From positions 44,868,268 to 44,932,267 of the forward strand of contig CM019699.1 of the NCBI GenBank assembly GCA_009760885.1: a stretch of 64,000 nucleotides of DNA, written 5' to 3'. This DNA is from Achatina immaculata. Lineage: Eukaryota; Mollusca; Gastropoda; Stylommatophora; Achatinidae. Made by a program: the position numbers and the translations under genes. Positions 22,221-33,659 of this stretch are shown one piece after another. The notes under the pieces were generated by a model, which saw only the letters and a list, made by a program, of their open reading frames with translations, searched no databases and was not told the DNA's origin. Numbering within the stretch: position 1 is the first letter of the stretch; each line of letters starts with the position of its first letter.

Positions 22221-22589
22221 ATTGGAAGCAGCAGAAATGTGGTTTATTAGAAGAATGTTGCGAATTCCCTGGACAACAAAAATAACTAATGAAGAATGTA
22301 TGAGAAGAGCTGGAGAGACGAAAAAACTTGTCAAAAAGATAAGAGAGAGACAATGTACTTTCATAGGACATGCAATGAGAAGAGGGGGCATTGAAAATAT
22401 TATAACAACAGGAAAAATAGAAGGAAGAAGATCAAGAGGAAGACCAAGAGAAATGATACTGGACAGTCTGACGGGATGGTGTGAGAGGAGATCACCAACT
22501 GAACTGATGGCCTGCATGAAGGATCGGGTACTCTGGAGAAGCATAATAGCCAACGCCAGTCGGCACGACACCTGATGATGATGATGATG
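22221..22589 (+). mobile_element. RTE-type LINE 3' fragment with intact C-terminal frame
   Basis: The plus frame begins EAAEMWFIRRMLRIPWTTK and continues through RERQCTFIGHAMRRGGIENI, GKIEGRRSRGRPREMI and VLWRSIIANASRHDT, ending at the stop before a (GATG)n tail. About 117 codons without a break, so this is one of the younger copies. A 6-bp direct repeat ATAATC flanks it (22215-22220 and 22590-22595), a possible but short target-site duplication. Severely 5' truncated. Close relative of the copy at 42668-43216. Confidence 0.88.
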
Positions 22590-22595
22590 ATAATC

Positions 22596-23049
22596 GAGAA
22601 CTGAAATTTCCATAGACCGAATTTTAGTGTCAAATACTGCTCTGAGAACATGCACACAAAACAAACTACTACATGTTTAAACAGTCTCCATAACAAAGCC
22701 AGGACACGCTCTGTTGCTCATGCATGGATACAGAATATCATTCAGTTCACACAAAGTATGGATTGTTTTAAAGATAGATAAGTTTCAGAGCTTGTGATCT
22801 GCCATGCGGAGAATAGACTATGAGGATTTCCCTCATTCGGCCTCATGCAGTTCAAGAGAAACAAATGAAGGCGGATTTCGAGTTTCACAATTTAAAGCAC
22901 AAAATACGTTCTTGTTGTAGGAACATGTCTCAGGTTAGGTCGGCCGTGCAGTTTACAAGATTCTGTAGAGTTTCCAGATGTGAAGCTGTAGAATTTAAAA
23001 TATTACAGCTTTTAGACGTAAGGCATATGGAAGGTGTTAATGTTTACAA
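22596..23049. other. No gene recognised
   Basis: Unique sequence. The plus frame 22820-23122 runs into the 39-bp array and shows no domain. Confidence 0.5.
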
Positions 23050-23598
23050 GAACAGTGAGACTGAAGTGGCTGTGAGATTGAAGAGTTTACATGGAGGTAG
23101 ATTCTACGTTGTGAGATTGTAGAGTTTACATGGAGGTAGATTCTACGTTGTGAGATTGTAGAGTTTACATGAAGGTAGATTCTACGTTGTGAGATTGAAG
23201 AGTTTACAAGAACGCACCTTCTAGCCAGTGCTGTTGTAGAGTTTACAAAAACGTAGCTTGTAGCCTGTGAGATTGTAGAGTTTACAAGAACGTAGCTTGT
23301 AGCCTGTGAGATTGTAGAGTTTACAAGAACGTAGCTTGTAGCCCGTGAGATTGTAGAGTTTACAAGAACGTAGCTTGTAGCCTGTGAGATTGTAGAGTTT
23401 AAAAGAACGTAGCTTGTAGCCTGTGAGATTGTAGAGTTTACAAGAACGTAGCTTGTAGCCTGTGAGATTGTAGAGTTTACAAGAACGTAGCTTGTAGCCT
23501 GTGAGATTGTAGAGTTTACAAGAACGTAGCTTGTAGCCTGTGAGATTGTAGAGTTTACAAGAACGTAGCTTGTAGCCTGTGAGATTGTAGAGTTTACA
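23050..23598. repeat. 39-bp minisatellite, about 14 copies, two subfamilies
   Basis: All units share GTGAGATTGTAGAGTTTACA. The first three or four continue TGGAGGTAGATTCTACGTT; the rest continue AGAACGTAGCTTGTAGCCT. The unit is a multiple of three, so the 300-aa minus frame (NSTISQATSYVLV repeat) is an artefact. Confidence 0.94.
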
Positions 23599-23604
23599 GT
23601 CGGA

Positions 23605-23935
23605 CAATGTCTAAAACAGTGTGTGTCAGAATGTGTGGTAGAGTATGTAGAATAGTGTGCAAAACAGTGTGTGAGAGAATCTGTGAGAGAGTTCATAGAA
23701 CAGTGTGTTGGACAGTGTGGAAGGATGTGTGGGAGACTGCATATTGTGTAGGACAGCGTGTAAAACAGTGTGGAGGACAGTTTGTGGGACAGTGTGTAAA
23801 ACAGTGTGGAGGACAGTTTGTAGGACAATGTGTGAAACAGTGTGGACGACAGTTTGTAAGACAGTGTGTAGGAAAGTGTGCAGGACAGTGTGTAGGGAAG
23901 TGTGTAGGACAGTGTGTAGGACATTATGTGGGAAA
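23605..23935. repeat. Degenerate 12-16-bp minisatellite
   Basis: Irregular repetition of GACAGTGTGTAGGACAGT-like units with GAAAGTG variants. Frames rich in C, V and R are compositional. Confidence 0.85.
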
Positions 23936-23999
23936 ACATGAACTAAACGTTACAATCACAGGAAAACTTCTGGCAAAAACCAAAAATAGGAGCGGATAG

Positions 24000-24117
24000 A
24001 AGGGACAACTGCCAGGCTCAGGATGTTGTTGGGGAAGATGAAGGTAGGAGATGCCATAAACTGGAGTATCTTGGCCACCTACTTCTACAAGTAAACATCA
24101 TGATGATGATGATGTAC
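24000..24117 (+). mobile_element. Possible RTE 3' end with (ATG)5 tail
   Basis: About 100 bp of unique sequence (GAGTATCTTGGCCACCTACT) precedes a short (ATG)n run, the layout of other RTE copies here. Coding similarity is not convincing. Confidence 0.35.
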
Positions 24118-24244
24118 ATGACTGTGGGATAACCTCACCTGACTTTACGTAATATATCGGACTACCAATCTGATTATTTAAAATAAAATAAAATAACTTC
24201 ATTTCCTAATCTTATTATCTTATTTTCAATGTTATGTGCTTCCC

Positions 24245-25920
24245 CCCCCCCCTTCCCCTCCACTTCTCTGTCACTCCATTTCAAGCGTCTCTCTCTCTTC
24301 CTTTATGTCACTCCCTTCTCTCTCGGTATGTCTGTCAGTCTCTCTCCCTTTCTAATCACTCCCTTCTCCCTCTCTCTCTTTCTAATCACTCCCTCTGCTT
24401 CTCTCCCTTTCTAATCACTCTCTTCTCCCTCTCTCCCTTTCTAATCACTCCCTTCTCCCTCTCTCCCTTTCTAATCACTCCCTTCTCTCTCTGCTTCTCT
24501 CCCTTTCTAATCACTCCCTTCTCTCTCTGCCTCTCTCCCTTTCTAATCACTCCCTTCTCCCTCTCTCCCTTTCTAATCACTCCCTTCTCCCTCTCTCCCT
24601 TTCTAATCACTCCCTTCTCTCTCTGCCTCTCTCCCTTTCTAATCACTCCCTTCTCCCTCTCTCCCTTTCTAATCAATCCCTTCTCCCTCTCTCCCTTTCT
24701 AATCACTCCCTTCTCTCTCTGCTTCTCTCCCTTTCTAATCACTCCCTTCTCTCTCTGCTTCTCTCCCTTTCTAATCACTCCCTTCTCCCTCTCTCCCTTT
24801 ATAATCACTCCCTTCTCCCTCTCTCCCTTTCTAATCAATCCCTTCTCCCTCTCTCTCTCTCTTCTCTCCCTTTCTAATCACTCCCTTCTCTCTCTGCCTC
24901 TCTCCCTTTCTAATCACTCCCTTCTCTCTCTGCCTCTCTCCCTTTCTAATCACTCCCTTCTCTCTCACCTTTTCTAATCACTCCCTTCTCCCTCTGTCTC
25001 TCTCTTTACTTTTCTAATCACTCCCTTCTCTCTCTGTCTCTCTCTCTACTTTTCTAATCATTCTCTTATCTCTCTGTCTCTTTCTGCATTTCTAATCACT
25101 TCCTTCTCTCTCTGTCTCTCTCCCTTTCTAACCACTCCTTTCTCTCTGTCTCTCTCTCTCCATTTCTAATAACTCCTTTCTCTCTCTGTCTCTCTCCACT
25201 TTTCTAATCATTCTCTTATCTCTCTGTCTCTTTCTCCCTTTCTAATCACTCCCTTCTCCTTCTGTCTCTCTCTCCCTTTCTAATCACTTCCTTCTCTCTG
25301 TCTCTCTCTTTCTATTCACTCCCTTCTGTCTGTCTATATCTCCCTTTCTAATCACTCCCTTCTCTGTCTCTCTCTCCCTTTCTAATCTCTCTCTCTTTCT
25401 AATCACTCCCATCTCTCTCTCTCTCTTTCTAATCATTCCCTTCTCTCTCTATCTATCTCTCTTTCTAATCACTCCCTTCTCTCTCTCTCCCTTCTTTCTA
25501 ATCACTCCCATCTCTCGCTATCTCTCTCTCTTTCTAATCACTCCCTTCTTTCTCTTTCCCTTTCTAATCACTCCCTTCTCTCACCCTCCCTGTCTCTCTC
25601 TAAATCACTCCCATCTCTCTTTCTCTCCCTTTCTAATCATGCCTTATCTCTCCCTGTCTCTTTCTCCAATTACTCCCCTCTCTCTCCCTTTCTAATCCTC
25701 CCTTCTTTCTCTCTATCACTCTCTCCCGTTCTAATCATCCCTTATCTCTCCCTGTCTCTTTCTCCAATTACTTCCTTCTCTCTCCCTTTCTAATCAACCC
25801 TTATATCTCTCTGTCTTTTTCTCCCTTTCTAATCACTCTCTGCTCTCTCCCTTTCTAATCACTCTCTTCTCTCTCCCTGTCTCTCTCTTCCTTTCTAATA
25901 ATCCCTTCTCTCTCTCTCTC
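24245..25920. repeat. Polypyrimidine minisatellite, about 1.65 kb
   Basis: About 30-bp units based on CTCCCTTTCTAATCACTCCC plus TTCTCCCT, regular at first and degrading to irregular CT-rich sequence. C and T make up nearly all plus-strand bases. Frames on both strands are compositional. The tail end (from 25586) is included in duplication III and recurs at 27346-27690. Confidence 0.95.
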
Positions 25921-26239
25921 TCACACACACACTCTGTGTCTTTTTTGCTCGTCTCCCTCATTTCTGCCCCCCCCCCTCTCATTCCTTTCCTCTCCGTCTC
26001 TCCATCCGTCATCTCTCTTCTCTTCTCTCTACCCAGCTTTCTCTTATACTCTGCCCCTCTCTCCCTTATTCCTCTTTTCATATCGCCTCTATGTTCCTCT
26101 CTCACTCTTTCATATTTCCGTTTTTCTCTCTCATTGCCTTCTCCTTCTTCTACCGTTTCCATCATTTCCATCTGCTTCTCCAGCCTCTCTGCCATTCCCT
26201 CTCTCTACCTAACACACACACGCACTCTCTCTCTCCCTC

Positions 26240-26720
26240 CCTAAAGACAGTTCACAATTACTCCACATTTCAAACAACCAGCTGTCATGGATGTCCGCTG
26301 CCAGCCATGTAAGATTACAATAAAAAATTAAACAAAGACCGTGAACTTCCATAAAAATGGCGAGAAATTGAATCTTTACATCTATTTTTTATTTAACTGT
26401 ACAAAAACAAAATCCAGCAATTATTCCCCCGAACTGTTATTTGCTTTCGTGGGTAAATTCACGGTGAAGTTCTTGACCCAGATAAGCGTTCACTCTGGCA
26501 GGAGAAGTCTGAGTGAACTGTTTGAGAAGTACATTAGAAACGGAACCTGGGGGAGGGTGCTCATCTATCTCTCTGCCCCGGGGGGGGGGGGGGTGGGAGG
26601 ATGTCAACTGTGGCGTTGTTGTGGTTCTTTGAGTTGTGGAGACAACATATCTTCCAGAAAACAGTCCATGTCGCTTGGGGAAAAATATACGATAAATATA
26701 TGACAAATATACCCGTGTCA
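26240..26720. other. Unique segment in duplication III
   Basis: No gene recognised; includes a poly-G run of about 14 at 26580. It recurs at about 28002-28482. The frames of 120 and 98 aa overlap on opposite strands and show no domain. Confidence 0.5.
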
Positions 26721-26730
26721 TGTTCCCTGA

Positions 26731-26911
26731 CATGGAATCCTCAAGGAAATAGAAGAAGAGGAAGACCTAGACTTACTTGGGGAAACAAAGGACATTATGA
26801 CAGTGCTCAGAGACAAGGGAAGCACGTGGAAGGGAGCAGAGAATAATTCCAAGAACAGGGATGACTGGAGAGCCTTTATCCGTGGCCTATGCTCTCAAGG
26901 GAGTGAAAGGC

Positions 26912-26955
<44 letters not shown>
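26731..26955 (+). mobile_element. RTE-type LINE 3' fragment with (ATG)n tail and TSD
   Basis: Encodes LTWNPQGNRRRGRPRLTWG and, after a frameshift, NRDDWRAFIRGLCSQGSERR, followed by about 15 ATG units. This is the terminal segment of RTE-type proteins (W-P-GxRxRGRPxxTW ... DRxxWR). A flanking repeat, TGTTCCCTGA (26721-26730) and TGTTTCCTGA (26956-26965), matches at 9 of 10 positions and is probably the target-site duplication. Confidence 0.85.
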
Positions 26956-26957
<2 letters not shown>

Positions 26958-26965
26958 TTTCCTGA

Positions 26966-27345
26966 ACAACTGTAGCAAAACAAACAGCTGGATAAAACAA
27001 GTATATAAAACAGAACATATAAATATAGCCGAAGACGCTGCAGTTTATAAATCTGTGATAACAAATAATTAAGTTATGTTTTTAAATTCATGAAAATCTT
27101 TACACATGAACGAAACGCACACTTGTAACACACTAGATCCTGACACACTAACAGACGTAACAACAAACGTTCAGAAACGATGTCAAAATCAACTACTCTC
27201 AGTATTTGGCCAGCACAGTTTAGAGATAACTGACATTTCTAAACGGAGTCATTGAACACTGCATGAACAGGCAGAATGAAGGGGAGTGGATCTTATTCAG
27301 TGACTGACAAACAGATCAAGTTTTTGATCTAAGAAAATAATAGAG
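26966..27345. other. Unique right part of duplication III
   Basis: No gene recognised; the same sequence is at 28728-29107. Confidence 0.5.
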
Positions 27346-28673
27346 CTCCCTGTCTCTCTCTAAATCACTCCCATCTCTCTTTCTCTCCCTTTCTAATCAT
27401 GCCTTATCTCTCCCTGTCTCTTTCTCCAATTACTCCCCTCTCTCTCCCTTTCTAATCCTCCCTTCTTTCTCTCTATCACTCTCTCCCGTTCTAATCATCC
27501 CTTATCTCTCCCTGTCTCTTTCTCCAATTACTTCCTTCTCTCTCCCTTTCTAATCAACCCTTATATCTCTCTGTCTTTTTCTCCCTTTCTAATCACTCTC
27601 TGCTCTCTCCCTTTCTAATCACTCTCTTCTCTCTCCCTGTCTCTCTCTTCCTTTCTAATAATCCCTTCTCTCTCTCTCTCTCACACACACACTCTGTGTC
27701 TTTTTTGCTCGTCTCCCTCATTTCTGCCCCCCCCCCTCTCATTCCTTTCCTCTCCGTCTCTCCATCCGTCATCTCTCTTCTCTTCTCTCTACCCAGCTTT
27801 CTCTTATACTCTGCCCCTCTCTCCCTTATTCCTCTTTTCATATCGCCTCTATGTTCCTCTCTCACTCTTTCATATTTCCGTTTTTCTCTCTCATTGCCTT
27901 CTCCTTCTTCTACCGTTTCCATCATTTCCATCTGCTTCTCCAGCCTCTCTGCCATTCCCTCTCTCTACCTAACACACACACGCACTCTCTCTCTCTCCCT
28001 CCCTAAAGACAGTTCACAATTACTCCACATTTCAAACAACCAGCTGTCATGGATGTCCGCTGCCAGCCATGTAAGATTACAATAAAAAATTAAACAAAGA
28101 CCGTGAACTTCCATAAAAATGGCGAGAAATTGAATCTTTACATCTATTTTTTATTTAACTGTACAAAAACAAAATCCAGCAATTATTCCCCCGAACTGTT
28201 ATTTGCTTTCGTGGGTAAATTCACGGTGAAGTTCTTGACCCAGATAAGCGTTCACTCTGGCAGGAGAAGTCTGAGTGAACTGTTTGAGAAGTACATTAGA
28301 AACGGAACCTGGGGGAGGGTGCTCATCTATCTCTCTGCCCCGGGGGGGGGGGGGGTGGGAGGATGTCAACTGTGGCGTTGTTGTGGTTCTTTGAGTTGTG
28401 GAGACAACATATCTTCCAGAAAACAGTCCATGTCGCTTGGGGAAAAATATACGATAAATATATGACAAATATACCCGTGTCATGTTCCCTGACATGGAAT
28501 CCTCAAGGAAATAGAAGAAGAGGAAGACCTAGACTTACTTGGGGAAACAAAGGACATTATGACAGTGCTCAGAGACAAGGGAAGCACGTGGAAGGGAGCA
28601 GAGAATAATTCCAAGAACAGGGATGACTGGAGAGCCTTTATCCGTGGCCTATGCTCTCAAGGGAGTGAAAGGC

Positions 28674-28719
<46 letters not shown>

Positions 28720-29107
28720 TTTCCTGAACAACTGTAGCAAAACAAACAGCTGGATAAAACAAGTATATAAAACAGAACATATAAATATAGCCGAAGACGC
28801 TGCAGTTTATAAATCTGTGATAACAAATAATTAAGTTATGTTTTTAAATTCATGAAAATCTTTACACATGAACGAAACGCACACTTGTAACACACTAGAT
28901 CCTGACACACTAACAGACGTAACAACAAACGTTCAGAAACGATGTCAAAATCAACTACTCTCAGTATTTGGCCAGCACAGTTTAGAGATAACTGACATTT
29001 CTAAACGGAGTCATTGAACACTGCATGAACAGGCAGAATGAAGGGGAGTGGATCTTATTCAGTGACTGACAAACAGATCAAGTTTTTGATCTAAGAAAAT
29101 AATAGAG
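27346..29107. repeat. Tandem segmental duplication III, copy 2 (1,762 bp)
   Basis: Second copy. Its right end is at AATAGAG (29101-29107), where sequence changes to the 31-bp array flank. Confidence 0.93.
28493..28717 (+). mobile_element. RTE fragment, duplicated copy
   Basis: Copy of 26731-26955 made by the 1.76-kb duplication and not by a second insertion, since the flanks are duplicated as well. Confidence 0.85.
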
Positions 29108-29127
29108 ACAAATTGTGAGAGAAATTT

Positions 29128-29747
29128 AAATAGTGAATTAGATATACAACGTGTATACTACTAGTAAGTGAGATATACAGCATGTATACTACTAGTAAGT
29201 GAGATATACAGCGTGTATACTACTAGTAAGTGAGATATACAGCGTGTATACTACTAGTAAGTGAGATATACAACGTGTATACTAAAGTGAGATATACAGC
29301 GTGTATACTACTAGTAAGTGAGATATACAGCGTGTATACTACTAGTAAGTGAGATATACAACGTGTATACTAAAGTGAGATATACAGCGTGTATACTACT
29401 AGTAAGTGAGATATACAGCGTGTATACTACTAGTAAGTGAGATATACAACGTGTATACTACTAGTAAGTGAGATATACAACGTGTATACTACTAGTGAGT
29501 GAGATATACAACGTGTATACTACTAGTAAGTGAGATATACAGCGTGTATACTACTAGTAAGTGAGATATACAGCGTGTATACTACTAGTAAGTGAGATAT
29601 ACAGCGTGTATACTACTAGTAAGTGAGATATACAGCGTGTATACTACTAGTGAGTGAGATATACAACGTGTATACTACTAGTGAGTGACATATACAGCGT
29701 GTATACTACTAGTAAGTGAGATATACAGCGTGTATACTACTAGTGAG
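29128..29747. repeat. 31-bp minisatellite, about 20 copies
   Basis: Units of GTGAGATATACAGCGTGTAT followed by ACTACTAGTAA. Two units lack the ACTAGTAA part. Units contain the palindrome ACTAGT. Confidence 0.95.
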
Positions 29748-30715
29748 TGGGTCCACAAAGTGAGGCTGATCCAAACAGTGAGTGAGATCCACATAGTCAG
29801 ACTGATCCAAATATTGAGTGAGATCCACATAGTAAGACTGACTTAACTATTGAGTGAGATCCATATAGTAAGACTGACTTAACTAGTGAGCGAGATCCAC
29901 ATGGTAAGACTGATTCACCTTGTGAGTGAGATCCAAATTGTAAGACTGATCCAAATAATGAGTGAGATTCACATAGCAAGACTGATCCAACTATTGAGTG
30001 AGATCAACATACATAGTAAGACTGATCCAACTATTGAGCGAGATCCACATAGTGAGACTGATCCAACTAGTGAGTGAGATCCACATAGTAAGACTGATCC
30101 AACTATTGAATGAGATCAACATAGTACGACTGATCCAACTAGTGAGTGAGATCCACCAAGTGAGACTGATTGAACTATTGAGTGGCATCCACACAGTAAG
30201 ACTGATCCAACTATTGAGTGAGATCCACATAGTAAGATTGATCCAGCTAGTGAGTGAGATCCACAGAGTAAGACTGATACAAATAGTGAATGATATCCAC
30301 ATAGTAAGACCGATCCAATTTTGTGAGTGAGACCCACCGATCCAAATATTGAGTGAGATCCACATAGTGAGACCGATCCACATATTGAGTGAGATAAATA
30401 TAGTGAGGCTGATCTAAGTAGTGAGTGAGATCCACAAAGTGAGACTGATCCAACTATTGAGTGAGGTCCAAATTGTACGACTGATCCAACTAGTGAGTAA
30501 GATCCCCATAGTGAGACTGATCCAACTAGTGAGTGAAATGCACATAGTGAGACTGATCCAACTAGTGAGTGAGATCCACATAGCAAGTATGATCCAATTA
30601 TTGAGTGAGATCCACATATTAAGACTGATCCAAATATTAAGTGAGATCCGACTATTGAGAATGATCGAAGTAGTGGGTAGCATCTAACTAGTAAAAGAGA
30701 TCCAATTGGTAAGCG
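29748..30715. repeat. 36-bp minisatellite, about 27 divergent copies
   Basis: Units of GAGTGAGATCCACATAGTAA followed by GACTGATCCAACTATT. Considerable divergence between units. Multiple-of-three length explains long frames on both strands. Confidence 0.93.
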
Positions 30716-30769
30716 AGAACAACTATCCAAATAATAATAAGGATCCGTCTGACGAGAAAGATTCGAACA

Positions 30770-31221
30770 GTCAGAGTGCCCAACACGTGAGAGTGATCCA
30801 TCTAGTGAGAGCGATCCAATTTGTGATAGAGATCCAACTGAAAAGAGAGAGAGAGAGAGGAGAGAGAGAGATCTAACTCATGATAGAGATCTAACTTAAG
30901 TGAGAGAGAGAGGAGATCCAACTCATGAGAGAGATCCAACTTAAGGGAGAGACCCAACCTGTGAGAGAGATCCAACTCGTGAGAGAGACTCAATTTAAGA
31001 GAGAGAGAGAGATCTAACTCGTGAGAGAGACTCAACTTAAGAGAGAGAGACAGAGAGAGATCCAACTCGTGAGAGAGAGTCAACTTAAGAGAGAGAGAGA
31101 GATCCAACTCGTGAGAGTGATCCAACTCATGAGAGAGCTCCACCTTACGGGAGAGATTCAACTTGTGAGAGAGATCTAACTTATGAGAGAAATTCAACTT
31201 AATAGAGAGAGAGAGCGCGAG

Positions 31222-31274
<53 letters not shown>

Positions 31275-31312
31275 TCCAAATTATGAGAAAGATCTAACTC
31301 GTGAGAGAGTTC
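30770..31312. repeat. Degenerate GA-rich repeat
   Basis: Irregular units around GAGAGAGATCCAACTCGTGA interspersed with pure (GA)n runs, notably at 31203-31272. Confidence 0.88.
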
Positions 31313-31675
31313 CCTGTAAATTACCCCCAAAAAAAAAAAACGGCAACGGTTCAGAGAAGCTATTTTTAAAACATAGAAATATAATTTCCAAGAAATCAAC
31401 TCGTGTATTAGTTATCATAAATCTGATTATGTTCTACTTTATTTTGTGGGAACTCTCATATATATATATATGTTCCTTATATCAAAATTATTTACATTCC
31501 TCTGTACACTTCTTTATATTGTCGTATCTGTTACAGTTTGTTGCTCCCTTGTATCTTGATTTCATTTGAAAACTTTTGACGTTCTAAAACTTGGCAAAGT
31601 CTGGCCAAAACGTTTGTGCTATCACTTCAAGTGCTGAGATCACATTGTCAAGAAAAAGTCAAGTTTTGCACTTGT
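31313..31675. other. No gene recognised
   Basis: AT-rich unique sequence with a poly-A run at about 31328-31340 and a short TATA run at 31459-31471. Confidence 0.5.
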
Positions 31676-31685
31676 CTTCCTGTTT

Positions 31686-32074
31686 CATCATCATCATCAT
31701 CATCATCATTTCTTTGTACTCTCAATAGAGCATCAATACAAGTTTCGCCGACCATTACCATCTTCAGCAAGTCGAGGCACCCCAAACTATGTCTTTCTCT
31801 AGTTCTTCCTGCATTGTGCGTCTCCATATTCCTAATGGCCTGCCCTCCCCCACCCCCTCTCCTTTTTCCTTGAGGTGTCCAAGTCAAGGCGGTATAAGGA
31901 TGTTTCTTTTTCAGTCGTTGCATGTGGCCCAACCTTTTCTATCTTCGTCTTTTGACCTCTTTACTAATGTTCTCAATGCTCTTCTGTCTGGTTATTTCCT
32001 CGTATGTCACGTGCTCTTCCCAGTTTATTCTCAAAACTTTCCCGAGAAATCTGCTTTAGATTCTCCATCTAGTT
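31686..32074 (-). mobile_element. RTE-type LINE 3' fragment with (ATG)n tail and 10-bp TSD
   Basis: The minus strand encodes FLGKVLRINWEEHVTYEEIT, then after a frame change RLKKKHPYTALTWTPQGKRR, and ends with the (GAT)n tail at 31686-31709. The motifs (GKVLR-INW, TALTWTPQGKR) are typical of the RTE RT C-terminus. The direct repeat CTTCCTGTTT flanks it perfectly at 31676-31685 and 32075-32084, a clean target-site duplication. A G-run has replaced part of the RGRP segment. Confidence 0.9.
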
Positions 32075-32084
32075 CTTCCTGTTT

Positions 32085-32839
32085 ATTTTGTCTTAAAATT
32101 GTACTGCGGAGTTAGTTCCGTATATTCATTGAAAAGAAGAAACAATTATTTATTTCCAAGTCTTTTAAATTATCAAGAAAATGAGAGAAGCCGGATTCAG
32201 AAACTCTGTAAAATTTCATTACAAAGAAAACTGCTGTAAAAAGTGCTTAAAGAAATCTTTGAAATTCTAAAGCGAAAAAAAGAAAAACAGTGGATAAACA
32301 GTTATCGACATCTGAGCTAATGAAATGTAAAACCGAGGCAGCAATGAAATCTTAAATACAAGAAACACTTCCCTAAACAGCGGCCTCCACTGAGTGTTTT
32401 TTTTTCCTCTCTCTCATTATCTATTATCACATCGATTACCAGAAAACTGTGCTTTCATTCCACTTGGCAAAGTTCCTCTTTCGTTTTCCTGCGGTCAATT
32501 TGAAATAAGCTAAAGGTGTTTTTGTTTCGTTCACGTGTGTTCTTGATGAAAGGTGTTCTAACAAAGAACTTGCTTATACATCTACGTTTATGGGAGGATA
32601 GTCACGTGGTACGTTTTTTTTTTATATTTAGTTGTTGTTGAGTTGTAGTTACACGAAGGTTGCGATGTTGTCTGTACAAGCAGGGCGTGTAGTTTATGCG
32701 TTCGGCGAGAACTTCACTTGTAGGTGAGTGGTTTTTAACACTTCCTCACGTGGTATATACATGAAGCCGATTATAGCTCGCCACACCCATCCCCCCCCCC
32801 CTTTCCGCCGTACATACGCACGTCTTTATTACATTATCA
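32085..32839. other. No gene recognised
   Basis: AT-rich unique sequence, no supported feature. Confidence 0.5.
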
Positions 32840-33300
32840 ACATAGATGCTGTGCGGGCAGACGTTGATGATCATGCTTCTAACAGATCTCGATTCTTGAT
32901 ATTTTCAATCAGCTGTAGCCATCGTGTCAGACTGTCCTTGATTTTTCTCTCTTGGCTTTCCCTGGCCTCTTTCCCCTTTTATCTTTCCTGTTGTTATGTT
33001 TTCCTCCTTTTCTCATTATATGTCTCTTGAATGATGGCTGTCGTTTTCTTATGGATTTAGTTTGGTTTCTTTCTATATTCTCTTTTGTCCAGTCATTCTT
33101 AGCCGTCCATGGTTTTCTTGACATTCTTCTACTGGACCACGTTTCTGTTGTTTCTAGTGAACCTTGCAGTGATCCGTTATCTGCACGTGACTCACTTCCT
33201 TGGACAGGGATGGGCTGAATGTAGCATTTTAGAATTCTCTTTCTGGCTTTCAGCGAGAGAGAGACTTATTACATAAGATGTTTCTCATCTGCTTGAAAGC
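32840..33300 (-). mobile_element. RTE-type LINE fragment, old and degraded
   Basis: The minus strand encodes RKPWTAKNDWTKENIE, then RQPSFKRHIMRKGGKHN, KRGKRPGKAKREK and, in another frame, DSLTRWLQLIENIKNRDLLE. These align with RRMLKVPWTAKK, RQVRFMGHFLRRGKLEH and the terminal segment of the copy at 21095-21905. Several indels and stops; no clear tail or TSD. Confidence 0.75.
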
Positions 33301-33600
33301 TGCCTGCTCCTCTTTCGTGTTCCCTCCTCCCTCGCTCACTCCCCCACCCCCCCCCCCTGTCCTCAGTCACTTCTGCCTGCACCTGCTGGCCATCTCACTT
33401 CATTTATTCCCGGGATGTCACTTTCAGCTCTTTCAATTTCTTTTATTGCGTTTTACAACTTTCCTTTCTGACATAGTTTATTACAAGGTGTTAAATTAAA
33501 CTCTTCCAGATATTCTTAGAGCAAACACAAACTTGGCCTGCTCGCCGCGTACAAATACAGAAATAATTGGCTAAATAAATACATGCAGGCTTGCTACATT

Positions 33601-33658
33601 TCTTCTTCTGTTTTTCTTCTTCTTCTTCTTCTTCTTCCTTCTTCTTCTTCTTCTTCTT
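33601..33658. repeat. (CTT)n microsatellite, possibly a retroelement tail
   Basis: TTC/CTT run. The sequence right after it (TGTACACCCTCAGAAGAGTA) resembles the segment next to the RTE tail at 31712, so it may be the tail of another minus-strand RTE copy. Confidence 0.6.
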
Positions 33659-33659
33659 T

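Larger units (their letters stand above)
25586..27345. repeat. Tandem segmental duplication III, copy 1 (1,760 bp)
   Basis: Repeats directly at 27346-29107. The offset is 1,760, rising to 1,762 after a CT run that is one dinucleotide longer in copy 2 (about 26226 versus 27985). No other difference was noticed. It contains the end of the polypyrimidine array, a unique segment and an RTE fragment. Confidence 0.93.

Noticed and set aside
23037..23939. 300-aa minus frame with NSTISQATSYVLV repeats
   Set aside because: Comes from a 39-bp array plus a TG-rich array; compositional.
24234..24977. 247-aa frame rich in S, L, P and F
   Set aside because: Polypyrimidine array translation; the opposite strand gives a matching RKGEREKGV frame.
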